This document shows positions 18,021-29,648 of a stretch of 64,000 nt of DNA, piece after piece. Below the pieces are notes generated by a model. That model did not search any database. It saw only the letters and a list, made by a program, of their open reading frames with translations, and was not told where the DNA came from. This stretch comes from Poseidonibacter lekithochrous. Lineage in GTDB: Bacteria > Campylobacterota > Campylobacteria > Campylobacterales > Arcobacteraceae. The DNA is taken from positions 2,728,001 through 2,792,000 of the forward strand of contig NZ_CP054052.1 of the NCBI RefSeq assembly GCF_013283835.1, in the 5' to 3' direction. Every line of letters starts with the position of its first letter. The stretch's first letter is position 1. The position numbers and the translations under genes are program-made.

Positions 18021-18596
18021 TTACTTTTCTTCTGAGATACTTATAGGTAGTTTTGCTAATAATAATTGCCATTCATTTGATGTTAGTTCAATATTTAAAA
18101 TAACATCAATTGAAAATTCTTTATCTTTTATACTGATATCTTCTTGCTTCAATAGATATTCTAGTTTTGATAAGTCAGGATATGAACATTTTAGTTTTTT
18201 TGTCATTAGCTTTTTGTACTCAAAAAAAGTGGCTTTAGTTAATACTTCATTAACACTATCCCCATAAGCTCTTACCAATCCACCAGTACCTAGTTTTATT
18301 CCACCAAAGTACCGAACAATTATAACACCTGTATTTATCATTCCACTTCCAGCTAAAACAGCAAGAGAAGGTTTTCCTGAAGTACCTTTTGGTTCTCCAT
18401 CATCACTAGAGTTTTCAACTACTTGATCAAACTCATTTAGGTATCGATAAGCATAAACAAAATGTCTACCTTTTGGATGTTTTTCTTTTAATTTATTCAT
18501 AACTTCATGAAATTTTTCATAAGGCATTAAATGAGCAATAAATTTTGATTTTTTCTCTTCATAAGTGTTTTCATACTCTTCTTGTATAAACTTCAA
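18021..18596 (-). CDS. YigZ/IMPACT family protein (TTG start)
   Basis: A 191-residue cytoplasmic protein of the UPF0029/YigZ family. Residues about 15-125 hold the conserved core: KSKFIAHL, KHPKGRHFVYAYR, SSDDGEPKGTSGKP and VIIVRYFGGIKLGTGGLVRAY, with a ferredoxin-like C-terminal domain. The biochemical role is not established; eukaryotic IMPACT regulates GCN2. The start is TTG at 18596 with AGGA 6 bases upstream. It is divergent from tlyA. Confidence 0.88.
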   Translation of the reverse strand: MKFIQEEYENTYEEKKSKFIAHLMPYEKFHEVMNKLKEKHPKGRHFVYAYRYLNEFDQVVENSSDDGEPKGTSGKPSLAVLAGSGMINTGVIIVRYFGGIKLGTGGLVRAYGDSVNEVLTKATFFEYKKLMTKKLKCSYPDLSKLEYLLKQEDISIKDKEFSIDVILNIELTSNEWQLLLAKLPISISEEK

Positions 18597-18661
18597 TAAA
18601 ATTCCTATAATATAAGTGGTATTTATAAGTATATATAAAGTATTCTTGATAAAGATTTAAC

Positions 18662-18667
18662 TATAAT
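18662..18667 (+). promoter_or_regulatory. TATAAT box 6 bases before tlyA ATG
   Basis: A perfect TATAAT is followed by TGCCAA and then the ATG at 18674. With usual -10 to +1 spacing, transcription would begin at or next to the A of the start codon, giving a leaderless mRNA. No Shine-Dalgarno sequence is present between this box and the ATG. Confidence 0.5.
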
Positions 18668-18673
18668 TGCCAA

Positions 18674-19384
18674 ATGAGGATAGATCAATACCTAAAAGAA
18701 AACTTTGATATTCAAAGTAGAAACAAAGCTAGTGAGCTTATAAAAGCAAAGAAAATAAAAGTAGATGGCAAAATCATTACAAAAGCATCACTTGATGTAA
18801 ATGAAAATTCAAACATCGAAATACTTGAAGATGATTTTTTTGTAAGTAGAGCAGCATACAAATTAAAATACTTCTTAGAAGAATTACCAAACATCAATTT
18901 AAAAAATACAATATCATTAGATATAGGTAGTAGTACAGGTGGCTTCACGCAGATATTACTAAATAATGATGTAAAAGAAGTTATATGTGTTGATGTTGGA
19001 TCAAACCAATTACATGAAAAAATAAAAGCAGATAATAGAATCTCTTTTTTCGAAAATACTGATATTAGAGATTTCAAAAGTGACAAAGAGTTTGAAATAG
19101 TAACATGTGATGTTTCTTTTATTTCGATATTAAATATTATTGAAGATATAAATCGTCTTGCAAATGATAAAATTATAATACTTTTTAAACCCCAGTTTGA
19201 GGTTGGAACAAATGTCAAAAGAGATAAAAAAGGTGTTGTAAAAGATAAAAAGGCAATAATTAAATCAAGAGAAAAATTTCTTGACTATACAAAATTACTA
19301 AATTGGGAATTACAATATTCATCAATGAGTAAACTACAAGGGAAAGATGGAAATGAAGAAGAGCTCTTCTATTTTAGTAAATAA
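18674..19384 (+). CDS. tlyA: TlyA-family rRNA 2'-O-methyltransferase
   Basis: A 236-residue protein with an N-terminal S4 RNA-binding domain (about 1-60; RIDQYLKEN, SRNKASELIKAKKIKVDGK) and an FtsJ-like methyltransferase domain with the SAM motif DIGSSTGGFTQ at 83-93. TlyA methylates 2'-OH groups of 16S and/or 23S rRNA; Campylobacter carries the shorter type acting on 23S, and loss lowers capreomycin sensitivity. Both 'hemolysin A' and methyltransferase names occur; the methyltransferase is well founded. The 3' end overlaps ribF by 38 bp. Confidence 0.92.
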   Translation: MRIDQYLKENFDIQSRNKASELIKAKKIKVDGKIITKASLDVNENSNIEILEDDFFVSRAAYKLKYFLEELPNINLKNTISLDIGSSTGGFTQILLNNDVKEVICVDVGSNQLHEKIKADNRISFFENTDIRDFKSDKEFEIVTCDVSFISILNIIEDINRLANDKIIILFKPQFEVGTNVKRDKKGVVKDKKAIIKSREKFLDYTKLLNWELQYSSMSKLQGKDGNEEELFYFSK

Positions 19385-20189
19385 AAATACAATTACTTCT
19401 ATTGCAATTGGTGGTTTTGATGGTATGCATGGTGCACATCAAAAACTATTCGAACAATTAGATGAGAATGGTGCAATTTTATCAATTGAGTCAGGATACG
19501 CAAACCTTACACCAAAAAGATATAGACAAGAGTATTCAAAATACCCAATATACTATTATGTACTTGATAATATTAAACACTTAGAAGGTAATGCTTTTAT
19601 AAAACTACTTAATGAAGAATATCCTAATCTTCAAAAAATAGTAGTTGGTTTTGATTTTTGTTTTGGAAAAGGTAGAAAATACTGTGTAAAACAATTAAAA
19701 GAGTTATTTCATGGAGAAGTTGTAGTTTTAGATGAAGTGAAAATAGATGACATTGCTGTTCACTCAAGAATCATTAGAAACTATCTTAAAGATGGAGATA
19801 TTAAAACAGCTAATATTTTATTAACAAAAGAATATAAAATCTATGGAAAACAGATAAAAGGTCAAGGATTAGGAAGTACAAATTTTGTTCCTACGATTAA
19901 TTTATATGTTGAAGAGTTTTTATTGCCAAATGAAGGTGTTTATGTTACTAAAACTATATTGAATGATACAGAATATGATTCAGTAACATTCTTAGGTCAT
20001 AGAGTGACAACAGATGGCTCTTATGCAATTGAAACACATATTTTTGATAAAAATATAGTGAATAAAGACTATTCAATTCAAATTAAATTCTTTGATAAAT
20101 TAAGAGATAACGCAAAATTTGATTCTTTTGAAGAATTAAAAGAACAAATATTTAGAGATATTGATGAGGCTAAAGAGTATTTTAAATAA
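19347..20189 (+). CDS. ribF: Bifunctional riboflavin kinase/FAD synthetase RibF
   Basis: A 280-residue enzyme making FMN and then FAD. The N-terminal nucleotidyltransferase shows [11 protein letters not shown] (the GxFDGxHxGH site), [12 protein letters not shown] and the VHSRIIR loop. The C-terminal kinase shows [15 protein letters not shown], where PTIN replaces the common PTAN, then GVYVTKT and ETHIFD with the acidic catalytic residue. The start lies inside the end of tlyA; ATG codons at 19347 and 19353 are both possible, with GGGA upstream, so translational coupling is likely. It is somewhat shorter than E. coli RibF (313). Confidence 0.88.
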   Translation: MEMKKSSSILVNKNTITSIAIGGFDGMHGAHQKLFEQLDENGAILSIESGYANLTPKRYRQEYSKYPIYYYVLDNIKHLEGNAFIKLLNEEYPNLQKIVVGFDFCFGKGRKYCVKQLKELFHGEVVVLDEVKIDDIAVHSRIIRNYLKDGDIKTANILLTKEYKIYGKQIKGQGLGSTNFVPTINLYVEEFLLPNEGVYVTKTILNDTEYDSVTFLGHRVTTDGSYAIETHIFDKNIVNKDYSIQIKFFDKLRDNAKFDSFEELKEQIFRDIDEAKEYFK

Positions 20190-20226
20190 AATACCCTTTT
20201 TTATTTAATCTCAATACTTCTTTAGA

Positions 20227-20232
20227 TAGAAT
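20227..20232 (+). promoter_or_regulatory. TAGAAT box 7 bases before cmoA ATG
   Basis: TAGAAT (5 of 6 to consensus) is followed by seven bases and the cmoA ATG, with no ribosome-binding site in between. The arrangement repeats that of tlyA and suggests a leaderless or nearly leaderless transcript. Confidence 0.35.
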
Positions 20233-20239
20233 ATCTACT

Positions 20240-20947
20240 ATGGTAGATAAAGTATTTGAAAAATCAATAACAAAACAATTTGAATTCGACGAAGAAGTTG
20301 CATCGGTTTTCGATGATATGTTAAATAGGTCTGTTCCTTTTTATAAAGAAATGCAAAGATTATCAATTAATTTTGCAAGTAATTTTCTAGAAGAGAACGA
20401 TATAGTATACGACTTAGGTTGCTCAACAGGTTCAACATTAATCGAGCTTTCAAAAAATAGTAATCATAACTTAAACTTAATAGGTATTGATAACTCAGAA
20501 GCTATGCTAAATAGAGCAAAAAACAAATGTAAAGCTTTTGGGGTAAATATTGATTTTATAAATGCTGATTTGCATGATATATCTTATGATGATGCAAAAT
20601 TAATATTATCAAATTACACATTACAATTTATAAGACCTTTACAAAGAGAAAAACTAGTTAAAAAAATTCAAGAATCATTAAAAGATGAAGGTATATTTAT
20701 ATTTAGTGAAAAAGTTATATCATCAAACTCAAAATTAAACAAACAATCAATCGATGAATATTATAACTTTAAAAAAACTCAAGGTTACTCAGAATTTGAA
20801 ATATCTCAAAAAAGAGAAGCATTAGAAAATGTATTAATACCATATACTGAAGAAGAAAATAAGAAAATGATATTAGACGCTGGATTCTCACATTGTGAGA
20901 CAATATTTAAATGGGTAAACTTTGCCACATTTATTGCTATAAAATAG
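20240..20947 (+). CDS. cmoA: Carboxy-SAM synthase CmoA
   Basis: A 235-residue class I methyltransferase-fold enzyme that converts SAM and prephenate to carboxy-SAM for cmo5U34 modification of tRNA. Hallmarks: [27 protein letters not shown] at the N-terminus, [14 protein letters not shown] at about 57-70, [13 protein letters not shown], and the C-terminal [19 protein letters not shown]. These agree closely with E. coli CmoA. The partner CmoB is not in the window. Aromatic-pathway gene aroC, which draws on related metabolites, is distant. Confidence 0.93.
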   Translation: MVDKVFEKSITKQFEFDEEVASVFDDMLNRSVPFYKEMQRLSINFASNFLEENDIVYDLGCSTGSTLIELSKNSNHNLNLIGIDNSEAMLNRAKNKCKAFGVNIDFINADLHDISYDDAKLILSNYTLQFIRPLQREKLVKKIQESLKDEGIFIFSEKVISSNSKLNKQSIDEYYNFKKTQGYSEFEISQKREALENVLIPYTEEENKKMILDAGFSHCETIFKWVNFATFIAIK

Positions 20948-20972
20948 AATAGTATATAAGGATCTCATAAAT

Positions 20973-21482
20973 ATGTTAGAAATAGGTAATAAAGCACCAG
21001 ACTTTTGTGCAGTAAATCAAGATGATGTAGAAATTTGTTCTAGAGATATTTTAGGAAAATGGATTGTTTTATATTTTTATCCAAAAGATTTAACTCCAGG
21101 TTGTACTACTCAAGCTTGTGACTTTACAGATGCACTTCCTCAATTTGATGATTTAGATGCAGTTATATTAGGAGTTAGTCCTGATGATACTGAAAAACAT
21201 AGAAAGTTCATTGATAAAAAAGATTTACAAATTACTTTACTTTCAGATGTAGAGAAAAAAATGTGTGAAGCATATGGTGTTTGGCAACTTAAAAAATTCA
21301 TGGGTAAAGAATATATGGGAGTTGTTAGAAGTACATTTATTATTAATCCAAAAGGTGAAATAGCTGCAATTTGGGAAAAAGTAAATGTAAGAAAGAAAAA
21401 AACTGTAAAAGGCGAAAAAATAGAAATTTTACATGTTAATGAAGTTAAAGAGAAAATCGAAGAATTACAAGCAAATTACTAG
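20973..21482 (+). CDS. bcp: Thioredoxin-dependent peroxiredoxin, Bcp/PrxQ type
   Basis: A 169-residue cytoplasmic peroxidase. The motif YPKDLTPGCTTQACDF has the peroxidatic Cys44 (PGCT) and a resolving Cys49 five residues later, the atypical 2-Cys arrangement of the Bcp class. The conserved Arg appears in VVRSTFIINPKG. It removes hydrogen peroxide and organic peroxides using thioredoxin. AAGGA precedes the ATG. Length slightly above typical Bcp (150-156) because of a basic C-terminal insert (RKKKTVKGEK). Confidence 0.93.
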   Translation: MLEIGNKAPDFCAVNQDDVEICSRDILGKWIVLYFYPKDLTPGCTTQACDFTDALPQFDDLDAVILGVSPDDTEKHRKFIDKKDLQITLLSDVEKKMCEAYGVWQLKKFMGKEYMGVVRSTFIINPKGEIAAIWEKVNVRKKKTVKGEKIEILHVNEVKEKIEELQANY

Positions 21483-21490
21483 GAAAAATC

Positions 21491-22531
21491 ATGAAAAAAC
21501 TTTTAAATAAATTTTTATTATTATCAAGTGTTACTTTAGCTGCATCAACAACTACATATGCAGAAAATACAGTTTGTTATAAAAATGACTGGACTTCACC
21601 ATCTACAATTGAGTCAACACCTATGAGTGGTGGAGAGTGTCAAGGTCAGTATTCAATTAAACAAATGAAAACAAAAGGTTGGAGAATTCTTGATATTAAA
21701 GTTGATTCTTCACAAAATAAATTAAATTATAAATATTTATTAACAAATGAAGAGATCAATGTATCTACATCATCAGAAAATACTGTATCAACTACAAAAG
21801 AAGAAACAAAAAAATTATCGTTTAAAGCATTTGGTTTAAAAATTGATAATTTAAAAGATAATAAAACAACAATAGATATTGGAAATTTAATTATTGGTCA
21901 AAGTGGTATTGCAATTCATTTACATGATAAAGAAAAAAAATTAATTGTTGCTAATGCTAAAGTAATTAGTTCTAATGAAAATAATTCAATAGTAGAATTT
22001 AGTGAATTTGATGATTTAAAACAAGATGCATTACCTCAATCTAAAAGAAAAGTTGCAGTTGGGGATATTTTGGCATTAAATTATTTATATACATCTTCAC
22101 TACTAATTGCTCCAACACAAGAAACTTTTCAAGCAGTTAGAAAAAACTTCAAGTTTAACAACTTTTTACATTCAGATATTTTTGCATCTAGTTTAAAAAA
22201 TGAAGAAGAACCACTTCCAAGTAAAAAGACTATTCAAGATTTTGCAATTAAACAAAATTTAGGAACAATTTTTATAATTGTAGATGATAAAGTAAATGTT
22301 ATAGATACAAAAACATTCACAATATTAACTAGTTATAAAATAAACTATAATGATGAAGATAGTAAATTACCATTTTATACAAGAATTGAAAAAATTGAAG
22401 AAAGTGTATTTAACTCACTATCAAATATTTCAGTATCAGACTTTTCTATAGAGTCTTTATTAGGAAATGACAAGAGTTCTAATAATGAATTAAACTATGA
22501 AAACTATTATAAAAAACTTTTAGGATTATAA
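21491..22531 (+). CDS. PgbA-type (plasminogen-binding N-terminal domain) exported protein
   Basis: A 346-residue protein with a signal peptide (about 1-24; ends TYAEN). The middle part, about residues 120-300 (SGIAIHL, NAKVISSNENNSIVEF, LPQSKRKVAVGDILALNYLYTSSLLIAP), matches the PGBA_N family named after the Helicobacter pylori plasminogen-binding protein, which is common in Campylobacterota including free-living ones. Plasminogen binding here is not shown; H. pylori's C-terminal lysine-rich binding tail is not evident. It lies 8 bp after bcp and 3 bp before the glcD-like gene, so co-transcription is likely. Periplasmic or surface location inferred. Confidence 0.75.
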   Translation: MKKLLNKFLLLSSVTLAASTTTYAENTVCYKNDWTSPSTIESTPMSGGECQGQYSIKQMKTKGWRILDIKVDSSQNKLNYKYLLTNEEINVSTSSENTVSTTKEETKKLSFKAFGLKIDNLKDNKTTIDIGNLIIGQSGIAIHLHDKEKKLIVANAKVISSNENNSIVEFSEFDDLKQDALPQSKRKVAVGDILALNYLYTSSLLIAPTQETFQAVRKNFKFNNFLHSDIFASSLKNEEEPLPSKKTIQDFAIKQNLGTIFIIVDDKVNVIDTKTFTILTSYKINYNDEDSKLPFYTRIEKIEESVFNSLSNISVSDFSIESLLGNDKSSNNELNYENYYKKLLGL

Positions 22532-22534
22532 GAG

Positions 22535-23923
22535 ATGATTGATCAAAAACATTTAGATTATATTTCTTCAATCGTAGGCGAAGAAAATATAAAAAGTGAT
22601 AAAGCACACTTAATTGCTTATTGTTATGATGCAACAAGAGAAAGGTTTGAACCTGATGCTGTTGTATTTCCAAGAGATGAACAAGACATATCAAAAATAT
22701 TAAAATATTGTAATGAACATAAAATTGTAATTGTACCAAGAGGTGCAGGTTCAGGTTTTACAGGTGGAGCATTACCAAGTGAAGGTGGAATTACTTTATC
22801 ATTAGAGCGATATATGAATAAACTAATTGAAATTGATATGGAAAATATGGTTGGAGTTGTTCAACCAGGTCTTATTAATATGGATTTTCAAAAAGCAGCA
22901 GAAGAAGTAGGTTTATTTTATCCGCCAGATCCAGCAAGTGAACAATACTCTACATTAGGTGGAAATGTAAGTGAGAATGCAGGTGGAATGAGAGCTGCTA
23001 AATATGGTATTACAAAAGATTATGTAGTTGCACTAAGAGCAGTTTTACCTAATGGTGAAATTATTACTGCTGGGAAAAAAACAATTAAAGATGTTGCAGG
23101 ATATAACACTGCTGGTATTTTAATTGCTAGCGAAGGTACATTAGCAATTATTACTGAAATAACATTAAAATTAATCCCAAAACCAAAATTTAAACAAACA
23201 TATATGGGTGTTTTCCCAGATGTAAATAAAGCAATGAATGCAGTATTTAAATCACTGGCATCAGGTGCAAATCCAGTTGCAATGGAATTCTTAGATGCAT
23301 TGGTAATTAAAGCATTAAAACAAAAATTCCCTCAAGTTGAATTACCAGATAATGCAGGTGGTATTCTAGTGGGAGATGTAGATGGAAGTTCACCAGCTGA
23401 AATAGAATCTCAATTAAAAACTTTAAAAGAAGCATTTGCACAATATGGTTCAGTAGATTTTATTGAAGCAAAAGATGAAGCTCATGGAAATTCTTTATGG
23501 TTTGCAAGAAGAAATGCAAGTCCTGCAACAATGATTTATGGAACAAAAAAATTAAATGAAGATATTTCAGTTCCTAGATCTAAACTTCCAGAAGCATTAG
23601 ATGCAATTTATGCAATTGGTGAAAAATATGGATTTAATGTTCCTTGTTTTGGTCATGCAGGTGATGGAAATATTCACGTAAATGTTATGGTTAAAGATAA
23701 AACAAACGAAAAAGAAATGCATGATGGACATGAAGCAATTAAAGACATTTTCCAAATGGTATGTGATATGGGTGGAACTTTATCCGGTGAACATGGTATT
23801 GGATTGTCAAAAGCACCATTTATGAATATCGCATTTAATGATGCAGAAATTGAACTATTCAAAAATATTAAAAAAGCATTTGATCCAAATAATATCTTAA
23901 ATCCACACAAAATGGGATTATAA
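22535..23923 (+). CDS. glcD: FAD-linked oxidase, GlcD/lactate dehydrogenase type
   Basis: A 462-residue FAD enzyme of the vanillyl-alcohol-oxidase family. N-terminal FAD-binding domain: PRGAGSGFTGGALP (about 70-83), PPDPASEQYSTLGGNVSENAGGMR and YGITKDYVVALRAVLPNGE. C-terminal FAD-oxidase domain: HAGDGNIHVNVM and SGEHGIGLSKAPF. It oxidises a 2-hydroxy acid (glycolate or D-lactate); the usual GlcE/GlcF partners are not adjacent, so substrate is open and the gene name is the family label. It may feed electrons to quinones at the membrane. Confidence 0.85.
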   Translation: MIDQKHLDYISSIVGEENIKSDKAHLIAYCYDATRERFEPDAVVFPRDEQDISKILKYCNEHKIVIVPRGAGSGFTGGALPSEGGITLSLERYMNKLIEIDMENMVGVVQPGLINMDFQKAAEEVGLFYPPDPASEQYSTLGGNVSENAGGMRAAKYGITKDYVVALRAVLPNGEIITAGKKTIKDVAGYNTAGILIASEGTLAIITEITLKLIPKPKFKQTYMGVFPDVNKAMNAVFKSLASGANPVAMEFLDALVIKALKQKFPQVELPDNAGGILVGDVDGSSPAEIESQLKTLKEAFAQYGSVDFIEAKDEAHGNSLWFARRNASPATMIYGTKKLNEDISVPRSKLPEALDAIYAIGEKYGFNVPCFGHAGDGNIHVNVMVKDKTNEKEMHDGHEAIKDIFQMVCDMGGTLSGEHGIGLSKAPFMNIAFNDAEIELFKNIKKAFDPNNILNPHKMGL

Positions 23924-23924
23924 T
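23919..23924 (+). promoter_or_regulatory. TATAAT 6 bases before the YihY/BrkB ATG
   Basis: TATAAT overlaps the stop codon of the preceding oxidase gene, followed by GACATC and the ATG at 23931; there is no Shine-Dalgarno. It may be a promoter for a leaderless mRNA, but because TTA-TAA is simply Leu-stop coding sequence, chance is a fair alternative. Confidence 0.3.
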
Positions 23925-23930
23925 GACATC

Positions 23931-24728
23931 ATGAATGAAAAAATAGAAAAAAGTATATATAAAAGATTCTTAAATAGTATAGATTCTTTTTTTAACGATG
24001 ATACAACATATTATGCTGCATCATTAAGCTTTTTTACTATTTTTTCAATCCTTCCTATAATAGCACTACTTATAGCCATAATATCGAGCTTTGATGAATT
24101 TCAAAGTTATATTGATATCTTCACAAACTATATATTAAATATACTAAATCCAACCCATTCCGATGATATTGTTTTAGCACTAAAAAACTATATATCAAAT
24201 TCAAGTAAATTAGGATATCTAGGTATATTTTATATGTTATTTGTATTTATTATGTTTTTTAAAGATTATGAATATATTGTAAATAAAATACATAAAACTA
24301 AAAGAAAAGCAATTCATTATTCATTTATTGTTTATTCAATTTATTTAGTAGTTTTACCAATAATATTTGCAATTATAAATATTGCAATGAGTTTTTATCA
24401 AAGTAATATACTAAATGAAATTTTTTCATACTTATTTGCATGGTTTGTATTCTATTCATTATTTAAAGTAAGTGTAAATAGAAAGATCAATAATAAAGCA
24501 GCTTTAATATCATCTCTAATCACACTTATTATACTTTCAATTACTAAAAATCTTTTTGTATACTATGTAGTTTATAATAAAACATATACAACTATATATG
24601 GCTCATTAGCAACATTATTATTCACATTCTTTTGGATATATATATCATGGGTTATTTATCTATATGGTATAAAAATGTGTCATAAATTAAATCTAAAATA
24701 TCAACTAAATAATAAAGAGGTAGATTAA
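23931..24728 (+). CDS. YihY/BrkB-family membrane protein
   Basis: A 265-residue inner-membrane protein with about six helices. The N-terminal DDTTYYAASLSFFTIFSILP is the family signature (YxAAxLAYxxLxSLxPLL), and the C-terminal IYGSLATLLFTFFWIYISWVIYLYG completes the domain. The family was once called RNase BN and 'virulence factor BrkB'; neither activity is established for it. It begins 7 bp after the oxidase gene without an obvious ribosome site and is followed 23 bp later by an orphan envelope gene. Confidence 0.88.
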   Translation: MNEKIEKSIYKRFLNSIDSFFNDDTTYYAASLSFFTIFSILPIIALLIAIISSFDEFQSYIDIFTNYILNILNPTHSDDIVLALKNYISNSSKLGYLGIFYMLFVFIMFFKDYEYIVNKIHKTKRKAIHYSFIVYSIYLVVLPIIFAIINIAMSFYQSNILNEIFSYLFAWFVFYSLFKVSVNRKINNKAALISSLITLIILSITKNLFVYYVVYNKTYTTIYGSLATLLFTFFWIYISWVIYLYGIKMCHKLNLKYQLNNKEVD

Positions 24729-24751
24729 TATATATTCATGTACAATAAATC

Positions 24752-25699
24752 ATGAAAAATATAATATTACCATTAACCATTTTATCAATGTCAACTTTAT
24801 TTGCAGAAGAAAATAAAAATAATACTAGTTACTTTGAAAATATCATTAATGATACCAGTGAATATAGAAAAAGTATACATCAATCATTAATTAGCTTGTC
24901 TTCAAATATAGATAGTTATTTTATTACTGAAGAGATTAAAAATTTAGATTATACATCAACATATGCACACTTACAACTATCATCATATTTAAACGAAGGT
25001 GATGAAATAGTATTTGATCAAAAATTTAAAATTAAACTAAAACTACCAAAGTTAAAAGATAAATTTAGTTTAGAAATAGAAACAACCGAAGAAAGAGAAA
25101 GTGTTGATAATGTAGAAACTCATAATAAAAGTAATAATGATAATTTAAATGTGGGAATTGGATATTATAAACAGCTAAAAAATCATATTAATCTTAAAGC
25201 TAAAGCTGGACTCAAAGTAAGAAGTAAATTTGATCCATTTATTAAAGTTGAAGCAAAAAAAACATGGATTCATAATAATACATTAGAATATACATTCTCA
25301 CAAAAGTTTAGGCAATCAGTTGTTAAACATACAGAATCAACTACATTCTTTAGAGTAGACAAAAAACTTAATGAACCATTCTCAATACATAATTACTATC
25401 AACATTATTGGGAATCTATAAATGAAAAAGATAATCAGTACTACACTTCAATTTATTTAAATCAAAAACTATCAGATAAAAGAAACTTAACATATACATT
25501 AGATTCTAATATTAATAATATTGATACTGAAATGAAAGTCAAAAGATATGCAGCAAGAATAACTTACAAACAATACTTAAAAAAATGGATGTATTTCGAC
25601 ATAATACCTGAAAATTACTATCCTGAAGATGATAATTTTAAATCAAAAGTAGCTTTACGATTTAATTTTGGAATATACTTTAATAAAGATTCATATTAA
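24752..25699 (+). CDS. Exported protein of unknown function, probable outer-membrane beta-barrel
   Basis: A 315-residue protein with a signal peptide (MKNIILPLTILSMSTLFAEE, cleavage near 18-19). From about residue 70 onward, alternating polar/hydrophobic strands occur every 10-15 residues (DQKFKIKLKLP, FSLEIETTEE, LNVGIGYYKQL, INLKAKAGLKV, YFDIIPENYY, SKVALRFNFGIYF), consistent with a small beta-barrel. The C-terminus ends near an aromatic residue (SY). I recognise no family. A TACAAT box lies 5 bases before the ATG. It is the last gene of the plus-strand series before the rRNA operon. Confidence 0.55.
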   Translation: MKNIILPLTILSMSTLFAEENKNNTSYFENIINDTSEYRKSIHQSLISLSSNIDSYFITEEIKNLDYTSTYAHLQLSSYLNEGDEIVFDQKFKIKLKLPKLKDKFSLEIETTEERESVDNVETHNKSNNDNLNVGIGYYKQLKNHINLKAKAGLKVRSKFDPFIKVEAKKTWIHNNTLEYTFSQKFRQSVVKHTESTTFFRVDKKLNEPFSIHNYYQHYWESINEKDNQYYTSIYLNQKLSDKRNLTYTLDSNINNIDTEMKVKRYAARITYKQYLKKWMYFDIIPENYYPEDDNFKSKVALRFNFGIYFNKDSY

Positions 25700-25940
25700 T
25701 AAGTCAAGAAAAGAACCTTGGCTTTAAATATAAAAGAACCGCATTTAAAACTCCATACCTGTAATATAACAAATAAAACAAACCATTCAATATAAATACT
25801 CATATAAAGTAAAAAAGTGCTTGTAGCAGATCTATAGTAATATTAAATAAAAAGAATATATATAAAGAAGAAGTATTAACTAAATTAGGATTTTCTATTA
25901 ATAAGTAAAAAAACATGATTAAATCATAAAAAAAGGGCTA
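25700..25940. other. Intergenic spacer without recognisable gene
   Basis: About 240 bases of AT-rich DNA between the envelope gene and the rRNA terminator. I see no open frame of useful length and no strong hairpin for the plus strand. A short CATGATT/AATCATG inverted repeat with a T-run on the minus strand near 25915-25928 could be a second, weak rRNA terminator. Confidence 0.4.
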
Positions 25941-25987
25941 AAAAAAAAGCTTAGTTAAAAACACCTAAATGTTTTGAACTAAGCTTT
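25941..25987 (-). terminator. Rho-independent terminator of the rRNA operon
   Basis: On the minus strand AAAGCTTAGTT pairs with AACTAAGCTTT (25949-25959 and 25977-25987), extended by AAAACA against TGTTTT across a short loop, followed directly by a run of T residues (plus-strand A-run 25941-25948). It lies about 14 bases beyond the 5S gene and ends the 16S-23S-5S transcript. Confidence 0.85.
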
Positions 25988-26000
25988 GAAAAACTCAAGA

Positions 26001-26116
26001 GCTGGCAGCGGCCTACGTTTCCACAAGGGGACCCTGCAGTATTATCAGCGATGAAGTGCTTGACTTCCAGGTTCGGAATGGGACTGGGTATTGCCACTTC
26101 TCTATTACCACCAGCA
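26001..26116 (-). rRNA. rrf: 5S ribosomal RNA
   Basis: The stretch has the 5S pattern on the minus strand: terminal CTGGC/GCCAG-type helix (26002 and 26111-26115), the conserved AGGTCGCG-like core as CCGAACCTGGAAGTCAAG, and length of about 116. It follows 23S by about 155 bases. Ends are accurate to a few bases. Confidence 0.93.
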
Positions 26117-26180
26117 ATATGAGTAATCAACATATTATAAAAAATATATTCATTACTCACATTAAGTGAGTTATAAAAAG

Positions 26181-26196
26181 TAATGTTAAAGTCTTT
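26181..26196 (-). repeat. Downstream arm of an outer 23S processing stem
   Basis: Sixteen bases between 23S and 5S are exactly complementary to 29383-29398 upstream of 23S. In the transcript the two arms would pair and loop out the whole 23S precursor, the type of long helix cleaved by RNase III. Confidence 0.6.
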
Positions 26197-26243
26197 GCGT
26201 TATTTCTAACGTCTTTGTTGACACTTAATTATTAAGTATACAC

Positions 26244-26257
26244 TTAATAAGATAGTA
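26244..26257 (-). repeat. Downstream arm of an inner 23S processing stem
   Basis: Fourteen bases just past the 23S 3' end are exactly complementary to 29235-29248 on the 5' side. Together with the outer arm this forms a stepped helix closing the 23S precursor. Confidence 0.55.
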
Positions 26258-26269
26258 AACCAAGTTATA

Positions 26270-29182
<2,913 letters not shown>

Positions 29183-29234
29183 TAATTTAGTTGATACAAG
29201 TATCAACCGCTTTTTTGAATAATTATTCCTTGGC

Positions 29235-29248
29235 TACTATCTTATTAA
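29235..29248 (-). repeat. Upstream arm of inner 23S processing stem
   Basis: Exact complement, in the transcript, of 26244-26257. About 53 bases before the mature 23S 5' end. Confidence 0.55.
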
Positions 29249-29382
29249 ATTTACATTTAATAAGTTAGTTGTGTCTATCTATACTTTTTATTTAAACTTT
29301 CATTTAAATAAGTTTTTTTAGATATAAAATTTTTTATTTTTAATAAATTCTTCATACGAAAGATTTTATTAACGAAAAAATT

Positions 29383-29398
29383 AAAGACTTTAACATTA
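29383..29398 (-). repeat. Upstream arm of outer 23S processing stem
   Basis: Exact 16-base complement, in the transcript, of 26181-26196 in the 23S-5S spacer. Confidence 0.6.
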
Positions 29399-29526
29399 TG
29401 TTTTTAAATATCGTGCTACTTAAAAAAATTGAATTTTTTCAAGGTAACGCTTTGATCCGAAAATCAAATATAAATACTTTTTTTAAGTACTTATATTTAA
29501 TTTTATAAATTAGGATTGGTTTTAGA

Positions 29527-29602
29527 TGGTGGAGAATAGCGGGATCGAACCGCTGACCTCCTGCGTGCAAGGCAGGCGCTCTCCCAGCTGAGCTAATTCC
29601 CC
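29527..29602 (-). tRNA. tRNA-Ala (TGC anticodon)
   Basis: A 76-base cloverleaf with encoded CCA: acceptor GGGGAAT/ATTCTCC, D arm AGCTCAGCTGGGAG, anticodon loop TTGCACG... with TGC, and T arm GGTTCGATCCCGC. It lies in the 16S-23S spacer, the usual place for tRNA-Ala in this phylum, and is released by processing of the rRNA precursor. Confidence 0.97.
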
Positions 29603-29648
29603 ATCTGTGTTAACTTATTTTAGTTAGGTTAAGATTATTTATAAAAAA

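Larger units (their letters stand above)
29183..29526 (-). other. Spacer between tRNA-Ala and 23S
   Basis: No gene. It carries arms of the 23S processing stems (29235-29248 and 29383-29398) and a perfect 8-bp hairpin, GTTGATAC/GTATCAAC, at 29190-29207 just upstream of the mature 23S 5' end. The rest is AT-rich with short inverted repeats (for example around 29465-29505). Confidence 0.6.
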
